DNA of 64,000 bases from Microbaculum marinum. GTDB lineage: Bacteria; Pseudomonadota; Alphaproteobacteria; Rhizobiales; Tepidamorphaceae. The DNA lies in NCBI RefSeq assembly GCF_042646165.1, contig NZ_JBHRTC010000018.1. One strand, written 5' to 3'. Shown piece by piece: positions 8,969 through 17,505 of the stretch. The stretch's first letter is position 1, and each line of letters opens with the position of its first letter. Under the pieces are notes generated by a model. The model made no database searches and was not told the origin of the DNA. It saw only the letters and a list, made by a program, of their open reading frames with translations. A program made the translations under genes and the position numbers.

Positions 8969-9910
8969 TTAGGACCGAGCGTCCAGGAAGGCCGCGATGT
9001 CGTCGGGCGTGCCGATCGCCGATGCCTTGACCGAGCGGTCGATGCGCCGCGTCAGCCCCGACAGCACCTTGCCGGCGCCGATTTCCTTGAGATCGGTGAC
9101 GCCGTGGGCAGCCATCCACAACACGCTTTCGCGCCAGCGTACCGTTCCCGTCACCTGCTCCACCAGCCGCGTGCGGATCTCGTCCGGATCGGTAACGGGT
9201 CCGGCGACGACGTTGGCGACGAGCGGCACGGACGGAGCCGAAATCTCGGTCTCGGCGAGTGCCTGCCTCATGACGTCGGCCGCAGGCGCCATCATGGCGC
9301 TGTGGAACGGTGCGCTGACCGGCAGCAGCACCGCCTTCATGGCGCCCTTGGTCGTGGCTATCTCGCAGGCCCGCTTGACGGCGGCGGTTGCGCCGGAGAC
9401 CACCACCTGACCGGCGGCGTTGTCGTTCGCCGCCTGGCAGACCTCGCCCTCGGCTGCTTCCGCGGCGACTTCCACGGCAACGTCGTAGTCGAGGCCGAGC
9501 AGCGCGGCCATGGCGCCCTCGCCGACCGGAACCGCGGCCTGCATCGCCTTGCCGCGCGTGCGCAGCAGTCGTGCGGTGTCGGCCAGCCCGAGTGCGCCAG
9601 CGGCGGCGAGCGCGGAATATTCGCCCAGCGAGTGACCGGCGACGTAGCTGGCGGCATCGGACACGCCGACGCCCTCGCCCTCGAGAGCCCGGACGACAGC
9701 CATCGATACGGCCATCAGGGCCGGCTGGGCATTTTCGGTCAGCGTCAGCCTGTCCTCCGGACCCTCCCAGATGATCGCCGACAGCCTCTCGCCCAACGCC
9801 TCGTCGACCTCGTCGAATACCGCGCGCGCAGCCGGATAGGCCTCGGCGATTGCCTTGCCCATTCCGACAGTCTGGCTGCCCTGACCCGGAAACACGAATA
9901 CAGTCGACAT
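8969..9910 (-). CDS. fabD: Malonyl-CoA:ACP transacylase FabD
   Basis: Transfers malonyl from CoA to ACP, supplying extender units for FabF. The ATG at 9910 (313 residues, opening STVFVFPGQGSQ) is chosen because this is where the conserved domain begins; longer in-frame starts reach 9991 but add residues with no family match. The nucleophile is Ser94 in GHSLGEY, and the family's His is in the SAPFHSAMM segment. It is the first gene of the minus-strand fab run, and a perfect TTGACA box lies upstream on the minus strand at 9991-9986. Confidence 0.96.
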   Translation of the reverse strand: MSTVFVFPGQGSQTVGMGKAIAEAYPAARAVFDEVDEALGERLSAIIWEGPEDRLTLTENAQPALMAVSMAVVRALEGEGVGVSDAASYVAGHSLGEYSALAAAGALGLADTARLLRTRGKAMQAAVPVGEGAMAALLGLDYDVAVEVAAEAAEGEVCQAANDNAAGQVVVSGATAAVKRACEIATTKGAMKAVLLPVSAPFHSAMMAPAADVMRQALAETEISAPSVPLVANVVAGPVTDPDEIRTRLVEQVTGTVRWRESVLWMAAHGVTDLKEIGAGKVLSGLTRRIDRSVKASAIGTPDDIAAFLDARS

Positions 9911-10045
9911 GGTCCTCGCTCTGATGATGCGGCCGGGCCCGCAGGCGCCGGATCGCGGCCCGCACAGACACGTTGATCGCACAAGTGTCAAGCCGTGATG
10001 CGCCGGGGCACAACCGGAAAACGATTCGCGCGCCCTCCGCCGCGC

Positions 10046-10073
10046 TTGCCTTTTCGGCCGGTTTGCGTATATC
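10046..10073 (+). promoter_or_regulatory. Predicted sigma70-type promoter of rpsF-rpsR
   Basis: TTGCCT at 10046-10051 and TATATC at 10068-10073, separated by 16 bp. This resembles the alphaproteobacterial housekeeping pattern, which tolerates TTGCC-type -35 boxes. It would start transcription near 10080 and give a leader of about 180 bases before rpsF. Called by eye only. Confidence 0.5.
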
Positions 10074-10182
10074 AGCGCGGTTCTGGTCGTCCTTCGGCTG
10101 GAGGCTGAACGGAAGGCCGGTCGTCACCCGACCGGCAGGGCGCGTTGCCCGGCTTCCCGTGTCTCCGCTCTCGGAACCTTGT

Positions 10183-10211
10183 TTCGAATGCCTTTCCCGA
10201 AAGGCTTCGAA
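10183..10211 (+). promoter_or_regulatory. Leader hairpin upstream of rpsF (possible S6:S18 operator)
   Basis: TTCGAA and GCCTTT on the left pair with AAAGGC and TTCGAA on the right, giving a 12-bp stem interrupted by one bulged T (10189) and closed by a CCCG loop (10196-10199). It lies 51 bases before the rpsF ATG, inside the predicted leader. The S6:S18 complex is known to repress its own operon in several bacteria through a leader structure that presents a CCG trinucleotide. The match in place and in the CCG is suggestive; the regulation is inference. Confidence 0.45.
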
Positions 10212-10262
10212 GAGGCTTTGCGCTGAAGACGATCGATGTCGAAACGGAAAGGCAGAGCATCA

Positions 10263-10730
10263 ATGCCATTATACGAGCACGTGTTCCTGGCACGCCAGGA
10301 CGTGTCGGCGCAGCAGGTAGAGGCGCTGACAGAGCAGTACAAGGCCGTCATCGAGGAAAATGGCGGCACGATCGCAAAGACCGAGTATTGGGGCGTTCGT
10401 CCCCTTTCCTTCCGGATCAAGAAGAACCGCAAGGCCCACTATTCGCTGATGAACATCGACGCGCCGCATACCGCGGTCACGGAGATGGAACGCCAGATGC
10501 GGATCAGCGACGACATCCTCCGCTTCATGACGGTCCGCGTCGAAGAACATGAGGAAGGCCAGTCGGCCATCCTAACGCGGCGCGACGACCGTCGCGGCGA
10601 CCGGGGCGGCCGATTCGGCGACCGGGATCGGGGCGACCGAGGTGATCGCGGCGATCGCGGAGACCGGGGCGGCGACCGCGACCGGCGACCGCGCCGTGAC
10701 GAATCCAGCGACGACAAGGGAGACAACTGA
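10263..10730 (+). CDS. rpsF: 30S ribosomal protein S6
   Basis: Binds the 30S platform together with S18. The ATG at 10263 gives the canonical opening MPLYEHVFLARQD and 155 residues; an earlier in-frame ATG at 10236 has no such support. The S6 core runs to about residue 95. It is followed by an Arg-Gly-Asp-rich tail of about 50 residues that is much longer than in enteric bacteria and is built of short repeats. The gene overlaps rpsR by one base (TGATG), so the S6 and S18 partners are translationally coupled. Confidence 0.97.
   Translation: MPLYEHVFLARQDVSAQQVEALTEQYKAVIEENGGTIAKTEYWGVRPLSFRIKKNRKAHYSLMNIDAPHTAVTEMERQMRISDDILRFMTVRVEEHEEGQSAILTRRDDRRGDRGGRFGDRDRGDRGDRGDRGDRGGDRDRRPRRDESSDDKGDN
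10581..10700 (+). repeat. Short in-frame repeats encoding the RGD-rich tail of S6
   Basis: The 3' end of rpsF contains tandem units of about 9 bp with the pattern CGN-GGN-GAY, translated as repeated Arg-Gly-Asp and Arg-Asp dipeptides. Units are near-identical but not exact. Such a tract is prone to slippage, so its length may vary between strains. Confidence 0.75.
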
Positions 10731-10984
10731 TGTCGATACCCAACATCGCGCAGCTTCCCGTGCGTCGGCCGTTCCATCGGCGTCGCAAGACGTGCCCGTT
10801 CTCCGGTGCCGACGCGCCGAAGATCGACTACAAGGACGTCAAGCTGCTGCAGCGCTACATTTCCGAGCGGGGCAAGATCGTCCCCAGCCGGATCACGGCG
10901 GTTTCGCAGAAGAAGCAGCGCGAACTCGCCCGCGCGATCAAGCGCGCCCGGTTCCTCGGCCTGCTGCCCTACATCATGAAGTGA
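10730..10984 (+). CDS. rpsR: 30S ribosomal protein S18
   Basis: An 84-residue small-subunit protein that forms a heterodimer with S6. It contains the typical CPFSGADAPKIDYKDVKLL segment and the conserved RGKIVPSRITAVS and RELARAIKRARFLGLLPY blocks. It starts within the rpsF stop. Downstream, a 214-bp gap without a gene separates it from rplI; in relatives I know, a membrane protein of the DUF2232 type usually sits there. Confidence 0.98.
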   Translation: MSIPNIAQLPVRRPFHRRRKTCPFSGADAPKIDYKDVKLLQRYISERGKIVPSRITAVSQKKQRELARAIKRARFLGLLPYIMK

Positions 10985-11198
10985 TTGCCGCCGCGGCCGT
11001 GCGCCGCGGCGTTCCGGTTGGGCCGGCACCGAAGCGGTAGCCGGCCCTAACCGCCAGACGGCGGGACAGCTGAAGCGATGACCAGATCTCCAGTCCGGCC
11101 ACAGCTTTCGCCCGTTCCGCAAGAAACATCACGCGGAGCGGCGATCTTGCACGTCCCGCTTCGGCAGGTTCATCGCTTGGGACTGCAAGGAGCACACC

Positions 11199-11825
11199 AT
11201 GGAAGTCATTCTCCTCGAGCGCATTCAGAAGCTCGGCCAGATGGGCGACGTCGTGCGCGTACGCGACGGATTTGCCCGCAATTTTCTTCTGCCTCAGAAG
11301 AAGGCGCTGCGCGCCACGGATGCAAACCGCAATCTGTTCGAGGAACAGCGCGCCCAGCTGGAGGCCCGCAATCTGGAGCAGAAGAAGGAGGCCGAGGCGG
11401 TCGGCAGCAAGCTTGACGGCGAATCGGTCATCCTGATCCGTCAGGCCAGCGAACGCGGCCAGCTCTACGGTTCGGTATCCACCCGCGACATCGCCGAGGC
11501 GCTGACCGAAGCCGGATTCAGCATCGCCCGGACTCAGGTCGTGCTCAACGCACCGATCAAGACGCTTGGCCTGGTCGATGTACCGATCCGCCTTCATCCG
11601 GAAGTCGAGGTGAACGTCGCCATCAACGTGGCGCGCTCGCAGGAAGAAGCCGAGCGCCAGGCTCGCGGCGAAGACGTCACGATCGATGCCGACGAATACG
11701 AAGAGGCGGAGGCCGAAGTCGAGGCCGAGGAGTTCTTCGAAGAAGGCGCAGAGGCGGAACTCGCCGAAGAAGCCGATGAAGTCGCCGAATCGGAAGACGT
11801 TGCAGACGACGAAGACAAGGCCTGA
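11199..11825 (+). CDS. rplI: 50S ribosomal protein L9
   Basis: Binds 23S rRNA near the L1 stalk and influences frame maintenance. It opens with MEVILLERIQKLGQMGDVV, the L9 signature, and AAGGAG lies six bases upstream. The two-domain core joined by the long helix ends near residue 150. It is followed by an acidic tail of about 58 residues made almost wholly of Glu, Asp, Ala and Val, longer than in E. coli L9 (149 residues in total). A perfect 18-bp hairpin follows five bases after the stop. Confidence 0.97.
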   Translation: MEVILLERIQKLGQMGDVVRVRDGFARNFLLPQKKALRATDANRNLFEEQRAQLEARNLEQKKEAEAVGSKLDGESVILIRQASERGQLYGSVSTRDIAEALTEAGFSIARTQVVLNAPIKTLGLVDVPIRLHPEVEVNVAINVARSQEEAERQARGEDVTIDADEYEEAEAEVEAEEFFEEGAEAELAEEADEVAESEDVADDEDKA

Positions 11826-11829
11826 TTTT

Positions 11830-11873
11830 CGTATCGCAGCCGGGAAACGTCCGATTTTCCCGGCTGCGATACG
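11830..11873 (+). terminator. 18-bp perfect hairpin after rplI (terminator-like)
   Basis: Left arm 11830-11847 and right arm 11856-11873 are exact reverse complements, with an 8-base loop. It begins just after the rplI stop. There is no T-run after the stem, so it is not a textbook intrinsic terminator. It may terminate with Rho or protect the 3' end of the ribosomal transcript. Confidence 0.55.
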
Positions 11874-11950
11874 TCCCAACCGATTGAATCGGATGGCTTC
11901 TTGATGTTTTAATCGCACCCTTCAAACTGAATAGCAGTTGGTCGGGGGCC

Positions 11951-13207
11951 ATGGGCAGCCTGCTTCGTACTTGCCTGAACAAGGTCGTCAAATCTGGCGA
12001 CCTCCACGTTGTCGACAGTGCCGGCAACAAGCTCGTCTTCGGCGACGGGACCGGTGAACCCGTGCATGTACGGTTCGCCGACAAGTCCACCGAATGGGCC
12101 GTCTTACGCAATCCCGAGCTGAAGCTCGGCGAGGCGTACATGAACGGCACCTTCATCGTCGAGCAGGGCACGATCTACGACTTCCTCGCAATAGTGCTCG
12201 AGGAGGAGGACTGGAAAGTCCTTCCCTGGTGGGTGCTGGCGATCAGGGGGCTCCGCTACGCGACCCGGCGCATCCGCCAGTTCAACCCGATCGGCAAGGC
12301 CAAGGACAACGTCGCCCACCACTACGACCTGGACGGGACGCTCTACGATCTCTTCCTCGACGGTGACCGGCAGTACTCGTGCGCCTACTTCGAAAGCGAA
12401 TCGTCGACGCTCGAAGAAGCGCAGCTCGCCAAGAAGCGGCACCTGGCTGCCAAGATGCTGCTCGAGAAGGGGCACAGGGTCCTCGACATCGGGTCAGGCT
12501 GGGGCGGGCTCGGGCTGTATCTCGCGGAGACCAATCCCGTTTCCGTCACCGGCGTGACCCTCAGCGAGGAACAGCACGCCCTCAGCAGATCCCGCGCGGC
12601 GGACAAGCAGATGGGCGACCGGGTCGACTTCCGCCTCCAGGACTACCGCGCGATCCAGGAGCAGTTTGACCGTATCGTCTCGGTCGGAATGTTCGAACAT
12701 GTCGGCGTCGGGCACTATCGCGAGTTCTTCGAGAAATGTCGCGAGATGCTGACCGACGACGGCGTGATGGTGCTGCACTCCATCGGCCGGTTCGGCCGGC
12801 CCGGCGACACCAATTCCTGGATCCAGAAATACATCTTCCCGGGCGGCTACATCCCTGCCCTCTCGGAAGTCATTCCGGTCATCGAGAAGTCGGGCCTGTT
12901 CATCACGGACATCGAGATCCTGCGCCTGCACTACGCGGAGACGCTGCGGGAGTGGCGCCGCCGGTTCATGGCCAACCGGGACCGCGCAGCCGAGCTCTAT
13001 GACGAGCGCTTCTGCAGGATGTGGGAGTTCTACCTCGCCGGTTCGGAAATCTCCTTCCGCAACCAGGGCATGATGAACTTCCAGATCCAGATCACGAAGA
13101 GGCTTCGTACCGTGCCGCTCACGCGCACCTACATCGAGGAAGCGGAAAACAAGCTGCGCGAACGCGACGGCGATCTGATTCCCCGCCAGGAGGCGGCGGC
13201 GGAGTAG
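11951..13207 (+). CDS. cfa: Cyclopropane-fatty-acyl-phospholipid synthase family protein
   Basis: SAM-dependent methylation of cis double bonds in membrane phospholipids, giving cyclopropane chains that stiffen the membrane under acid or stationary stress. The protein has 418 residues: an N-terminal lipid-binding region to about residue 120, the VAHHYDL segment, then the methyltransferase fold with SAM motif VLDIGSGWGGLGLYLAE at about 177-193. Further family motifs are VSVGMFEHVG and LHSIGRF. It starts 77 bp after the rplI hairpin, so it is probably expressed separately. Its place between rplI and dnaB looks like an insertion into an otherwise conserved order. Confidence 0.9.
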   Translation: MGSLLRTCLNKVVKSGDLHVVDSAGNKLVFGDGTGEPVHVRFADKSTEWAVLRNPELKLGEAYMNGTFIVEQGTIYDFLAIVLEEEDWKVLPWWVLAIRGLRYATRRIRQFNPIGKAKDNVAHHYDLDGTLYDLFLDGDRQYSCAYFESESSTLEEAQLAKKRHLAAKMLLEKGHRVLDIGSGWGGLGLYLAETNPVSVTGVTLSEEQHALSRSRAADKQMGDRVDFRLQDYRAIQEQFDRIVSVGMFEHVGVGHYREFFEKCREMLTDDGVMVLHSIGRFGRPGDTNSWIQKYIFPGGYIPALSEVIPVIEKSGLFITDIEILRLHYAETLREWRRRFMANRDRAAELYDERFCRMWEFYLAGSEISFRNQGMMNFQIQITKRLRTVPLTRTYIEEAENKLRERDGDLIPRQEAAAE

Positions 13208-13318
13208 AAAGCAAGGGCAGATTTCGCATCTGTTGCCTGCCTGTTGATTAGAAGGAAATGCGGGCAGAATGGGCGGGGCTGATTCGCCACGGGAGGCGAC
13301 TCGTCCTACTTGAGACCC

Positions 13319-14818
13319 ATGACAGTCCAGGCCCTCAGCCGCTCCGTAAGCGAGCGTGACGACACCGAACAGTTTCGCACGGCGCCTCACAATATCGAGG
13401 CCGAGCAGGCGCTGCTGGGCGCGATTCTGGTCAACAACGAGGCGTTCTACCGGGTCTCGGATTTCCTGGTTCCCGAGCACTTCTTCGAATCCGTGCATCA
13501 GCGCATTTTCGATGTCGTCAGCCAGTTGATCCGGGCCAACAAGACGGCGACGCCGATCACGCTGAAGACGTTCTTGGAGCGGGACGAGCCGATTGGCGAC
13601 GTGCCCGTCACCCAGTACCTCGCCCGGCTTGCGGCAGGTGCCACGACCATCATCAACGCGGAGGACTACGGCCGGACCATTTATGAACTGGCAACGCGCC
13701 GGCGGCTGATCACGATCGGCGAGGACATGGTCAACCTAGCCTTCGACGCCCCGGTCGACATGTCGCCGGCCAAGCAGATCGAGCAGACCGAGCAGCGCCT
13801 GTTCGAGCTTGCGGAAACGGGCAAGTACGGGTCCGGGTTCCTGCGCTTCGCCGATGCCTTGAAGGACGCCATCGACATGGCCAGCGCGGCCTACCAGCGC
13901 GACGGCCATCTGTCCGGCATTGCATCAGGCCTGCGCGATCTCGACGAGGTGCTCGGCGGGCTGCAGCCGTCGGACCTCGTCATCCTCGCCGGCCGGCCGG
14001 CGATGGGCAAGACGTCGCTCGCCACCAATATCGGCTTCCACGTCGCCGAGCATTACAGCTCGCAGATGTTGCCGGATGGCCGGCTCGAGACGCTGGATGG
14101 CGGCATCGTCGGCTTCTTCTCTCTGGAAATGTCCGCCGAACAGCTTGCCACGCGCATCATCTCGGAGCAGGCGGCGGTGGCGTCGGAAACGATCCGCCGC
14201 GGCAAGACGACCCGCGACGAGTTCGACCGGCTGGTCGAGGTCGCCACCAGGCTGCAGTCGATTCCGCTCTACATCGATGCGACCGGCGGCCTGACGATCG
14301 CCCAGCTCGCGGCCCGTGCACGCCGGCTGAAGCGGCAGAAGGGGCTGGACATGATCATCATCGACTATCTCCAGCTGCTGCAGGGATCGGGCCGGCGCTC
14401 GCAGGACAGCCGCGTACAGGAGATCACCGAAATCACCACGGGCCTAAAGGCGTTGGCGAAGGAACTTCACGTTCCGATCCTGGCCCTATCGCAGCTGTCC
14501 CGGCAGGTCGAGTCGCGCGACGACAAGCGCCCGCAACTCGCCGACCTGCGCGAGTCGGGCTCCATCGAACAGGACGCCGACGTGGTCCTCTTCGTCTATC
14601 GCGAGGAGTACTATCTGAAGAACAAGAAGCCGCGTGAAGGCACACCCGAATTCGAGGAATGGCAGGACGAGATGGCGCGGGCGCACGGCCTGGCTGAGGT
14701 AATCATCGGCAAGCAGCGCCACGGCCCGACCGGCACGGTCAACCTGGCCTTTCAGGCAGAGTTCACCCGGTTCGAGAACCTGGCAAACGACGCGCGTCTG
14801 CCGGAACGCATCGAATGA
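13319..14818 (+). CDS. dnaB: Replicative DNA helicase DnaB
   Basis: Hexameric 5'-3' helicase of the replication fork. The ATG at 13319 is used; a TTG at 13310 is in frame. The N-terminal domain opens with PHNIEAEQALLGAIL, the DnaB hallmark. The RecA-like motor carries Walker A GRPAMGKTSLATN at about residues 224-236 and a Walker B region (MIIIDYLQLL). The C-terminal DLRESGSIEQDADVV segment is conserved. It has 499 residues. The 3' end overlaps alr by ATGA. Confidence 0.97.
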   Translation: MTVQALSRSVSERDDTEQFRTAPHNIEAEQALLGAILVNNEAFYRVSDFLVPEHFFESVHQRIFDVVSQLIRANKTATPITLKTFLERDEPIGDVPVTQYLARLAAGATTIINAEDYGRTIYELATRRRLITIGEDMVNLAFDAPVDMSPAKQIEQTEQRLFELAETGKYGSGFLRFADALKDAIDMASAAYQRDGHLSGIASGLRDLDEVLGGLQPSDLVILAGRPAMGKTSLATNIGFHVAEHYSSQMLPDGRLETLDGGIVGFFSLEMSAEQLATRIISEQAAVASETIRRGKTTRDEFDRLVEVATRLQSIPLYIDATGGLTIAQLAARARRLKRQKGLDMIIIDYLQLLQGSGRRSQDSRVQEITEITTGLKALAKELHVPILALSQLSRQVESRDDKRPQLADLRESGSIEQDADVVLFVYREEYYLKNKKPREGTPEFEEWQDEMARAHGLAEVIIGKQRHGPTGTVNLAFQAEFTRFENLANDARLPERIE

Positions 14819-15993
14819 CGTCGGAGTCAGGCACAGGCCCGCCGGCCGGAACCGCGGCAGGCGACATCTCCCTTTCGGACCTGAAGCACTTCGAGACGGC
14901 AGGCCGCCTCACCATCGATCTGAAGGCGCTGAAGGAGAACTGGCGCGACCTGAAGGCGATGTCGCCGCACGCGGAAACCGCCGCCGTGGTCAAGGCCAAC
15001 GCCTACGGGCTCGGGCTCGGCAACGTGGTCCCCGCCCTGTGGGAGGCCGGCTGCCGGGTGTTCTTCGTGGCGATCCTCGCCGAGGCGCGAAGGGTGCGGG
15101 CGATCGCGCCGGAGGCGAAGATCTACGTCCTCGACGGCCTGGCGCCCGACGCCCACCATACCTATCACCTGCACAACGTGCGTCCCGTCCTGGGCAGCCT
15201 GACCGAGATCGAGACCTGGTCGGCGCATTGCCGCGAGACCGGAGAAAAACGAGCCGCAGCCATCCATATCGACACCGGCATGAACCGCCTCGGGCTCACC
15301 GCCGAGGAAGTCGAGGTTCTCGCCGGCCGCCCGGAGCTGTTCGAGCACTTCCGCCTGTCGCTGGTCATGAGCCACCTCGCCTGCGCCGACACCCCGAACC
15401 ATTCGCTCAACGCCTACCAGGTCGCGCTGTTCGACGAATTGCGCGACAAGCTGCCGGTCGCCCCCGCCTCGCTGGCCAATTCCGCCGGCACGATCCTGGG
15501 CGGCCCGTATACCCACGATCTCGTCCGCCCCGGGGTCGCCATCTACGGCGGCCGCGCGGTCGCCGGCCGGCCGAACCCGATGCGCCCGGTCGTGCGTGTC
15601 GAGGCGCGGGTCCTGAGAACGCGACTGGCGGAGGCCGGCACGACGGTCGGCTATGGCGCGGCCCAGCGCCTGAAGCGCGACACCCGCATGGCGATCCTCT
15701 CCGTCGGCTATGCCGACGGCTATTTCCGCGCCGCAGGTTCTACGGACGCCAAGCCTGGAGGCGTGGTCTACTTCGCCGATCATCCTGCGCCGATCATCGG
15801 GCGCGTTTCGATGGACCTGATCGCCGTCGACGTTACCGACGTGCCGAATCGCTACGTGAATACGGGCGGTTACGCCGAACTTCTCGGAGAGCGATTCACC
15901 GTCGACGATCTGGCCGACCGGGCGGGCACTATCGGCTACGAGGTGCTGACCAGCCTCGGGCAGCGGTTTCACCGGATCTGCAAGGACGGGTAA
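14815..15993 (+). CDS. alr: Alanine racemase
   Basis: PLP-dependent interconversion of L- and D-alanine for peptidoglycan. The PLP lysine is Lys60 in AAVVKANAYGLG, and the second catalytic base is Tyr299 in SVGYADGYF. From the ATG that overlaps the dnaB stop, the protein has 392 residues with about 30 residues before the conserved start, so a later start is possible, though no better start codon with a ribosome site stands out. The stop TAA shares its last base with the radA ATG. The dnaB-alr-radA order is usual in Rhizobiales. Confidence 0.96.
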   Translation: MTSESGTGPPAGTAAGDISLSDLKHFETAGRLTIDLKALKENWRDLKAMSPHAETAAVVKANAYGLGLGNVVPALWEAGCRVFFVAILAEARRVRAIAPEAKIYVLDGLAPDAHHTYHLHNVRPVLGSLTEIETWSAHCRETGEKRAAAIHIDTGMNRLGLTAEEVEVLAGRPELFEHFRLSLVMSHLACADTPNHSLNAYQVALFDELRDKLPVAPASLANSAGTILGGPYTHDLVRPGVAIYGGRAVAGRPNPMRPVVRVEARVLRTRLAEAGTTVGYGAAQRLKRDTRMAILSVGYADGYFRAAGSTDAKPGGVVYFADHPAPIIGRVSMDLIAVDVTDVPNRYVNTGGYAELLGERFTVDDLADRAGTIGYEVLTSLGQRFHRICKDG

Positions 15994-17384
15994 TGGCGCG
16001 GCGCGCGACCCAGTATATCTGCCAGGCCTGCGGCGCCGTCAGCCCGAAATGGGCGGGCCGGTGCGAAGCGTGCGGCACCTGGAACAGCCTCGTGGAGGAG
16101 ACCGGCGGCGGCGCGCTGGCGGCGCCCGGACCCGGTCTCGGCAAGGGTCGCGTCGTCGAACTGGTGCCGCTGAAGGGGACGTCCGAGGACGCGCCGCGGA
16201 CGGTCAGCGGGATCGGCGAACTCGACAGGGTCACCGGCGGCGGCTTCGTGCGCGGTTCGGCGATCCTCATCGGCGGCGACCCGGGCATCGGCAAGTCGAC
16301 GCTGCTGATCCAGGCCGCCGCCGCCGTGTCGGGGAGCGGCCGCCGCGTCGTCTACGTCTCCGGGGAGGAGGCGATCGGCCAGGTTCGGCTGCGTGCGGAC
16401 CGCCTGGGTCTGGGCGATGCGGAAGTCTCGCTTGCCGCCGAGACCCGGATCGAGGACATCCTAACGACGATTTCCGCCGGCACCCCGCCGGACCTGGTGA
16501 TCATCGATTCGATCCAGACCATGTGGACGGATTCGGTCGAGTCCGCGCCGGGGACGGTGACGCAGATCCGCGCAGCCGCGCAGGCCCTGATCCGCTTCGC
16601 CAAGAAGGCCGGAACGACCATCGTCCTGGTCGGCCACGTCACCAAGGACGGCCAGATCGCCGGTCCGCGCGTCGTCGAGCACATGGTCGACGCGGTCCTC
16701 TACTTCGAAGGCGACGGCGCCCACCGCTTCCGCATTCTGCGGGCGGTCAAGAACCGGTTCGGCCCGACCGACGAGATCGGCGTCTTCGAGATGTCGGGAC
16801 AGGGCCTGATCGAGGTTTCCAATCCCTCCGCGCTGTTCCTCGGCGACAGGGACGCCGCGAGCCCCGGGGCGGCCGTGTTCGCCGGCATGGAGGGCACCAG
16901 GCCCCTGCTGGTGGAAATGCAGGCCCTTGTCGCCCCCTCGCCCCTGGGAACGCCGCGGCGGGCGGTCGTCGGGTGGGATTCGAATCGCTTGTCAATGGTG
17001 CTGGCGGTGCTCGATGCCCATTGCGGGCTGAAGCTCGGCGGCCACGATATCTATCTGAACGTAGCCGGCGGATTGCGCATCCTCGAGCCGGCTGCCGATC
17101 TTGCCGCCGCAGCCGCCCTGGTCTCCTCGCTCGCCCAGGCACCGTTGCCCTCGGACGCGGTGTTCTTCGGCGAGGTCAGCCTGTCGGGTGCCGTGCGTGC
17201 CGTGGCGCATGCCTCCGCCCGGCTCCGGGAAGCGCAGAAACTCGGGTTTTCCCGGGCCGTGGCGCCAGCCGGCAACGTAGCAGAGGCCGGAGATTCGCCG
17301 CCGGTGCCGATCGAATCGATCGAGTCGCTTGCCGGCCTTGTCGCCCGGATCGCCGCCGCGGCCCCGTCCCCGGCGGAGGACTGA
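15993..17384 (+). CDS. radA: DNA repair protein RadA
   Basis: RecA-related ATPase that drives branch migration in homologous recombination. The start at 15993 is fixed by the conserved opening: a C4 zinc motif (CQACG then CEACGTW) within the first 30 residues. It is followed by Walker A GGDPGIGKST, the RadA-specific KNRFG motif (VKNRFGPTDEIGVFEM) and a Lon-like C-terminal domain. It has 463 residues. The reading frame is open far upstream through alr, but that part is only a shadow of alr and not a fusion. A 7-bp stem-loop (17388-17405) follows the stop. Confidence 0.96.
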   Translation: MARRATQYICQACGAVSPKWAGRCEACGTWNSLVEETGGGALAAPGPGLGKGRVVELVPLKGTSEDAPRTVSGIGELDRVTGGGFVRGSAILIGGDPGIGKSTLLIQAAAAVSGSGRRVVYVSGEEAIGQVRLRADRLGLGDAEVSLAAETRIEDILTTISAGTPPDLVIIDSIQTMWTDSVESAPGTVTQIRAAAQALIRFAKKAGTTIVLVGHVTKDGQIAGPRVVEHMVDAVLYFEGDGAHRFRILRAVKNRFGPTDEIGVFEMSGQGLIEVSNPSALFLGDRDAASPGAAVFAGMEGTRPLLVEMQALVAPSPLGTPRRAVVGWDSNRLSMVLAVLDAHCGLKLGGHDIYLNVAGGLRILEPAADLAAAAALVSSLAQAPLPSDAVFFGEVSLSGAVRAVAHASARLREAQKLGFSRAVAPAGNVAEAGDSPPVPIESIESLAGLVARIAAAAPSPAED

Positions 17385-17505
17385 GCCGCCGCAAGCCTTT
17401 GCGGCGCATTGAACAACGGCCGCGGAGACGCTATCGAGATGTTTGCGCGTCAGGGGAATTAGGCGTAATTAACGCGCGGACGTCGGCAAGGAGGCACCCC
17501 GCCGG

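Larger units (their letters stand above)
9911..10262. other. Divergent intergenic region fabD / rpsF (352 bp)
   Basis: No gene is supported here. Leftward, TTGACA at 9991-9986 (minus strand) could be the -35 of the fabD promoter, but the matching -10 region is weak. Rightward, a promoter-like pair at 10046-10073 precedes a transcribed leader of about 180 bases. That leader holds an 8-bp stem-loop at 10116-10136 and a stronger hairpin at 10183-10211, both before the rpsF start. Confidence 0.6.

Noticed and set aside
10581..10700. Regular short repeats that might suggest a CRISPR or satellite array
   Set aside because: They are in frame within rpsF and encode its RGD-rich tail; there are no spacers.
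15039..17384. A 781-codon open frame that would fuse an N-terminal region to RadA
   Set aside because: The first 318 codons lie antiphase within alr, are rich in Arg, Gly and Pro, and have no domain. RadA begins with its zinc motif at 15993, one base overlapping the alr stop.
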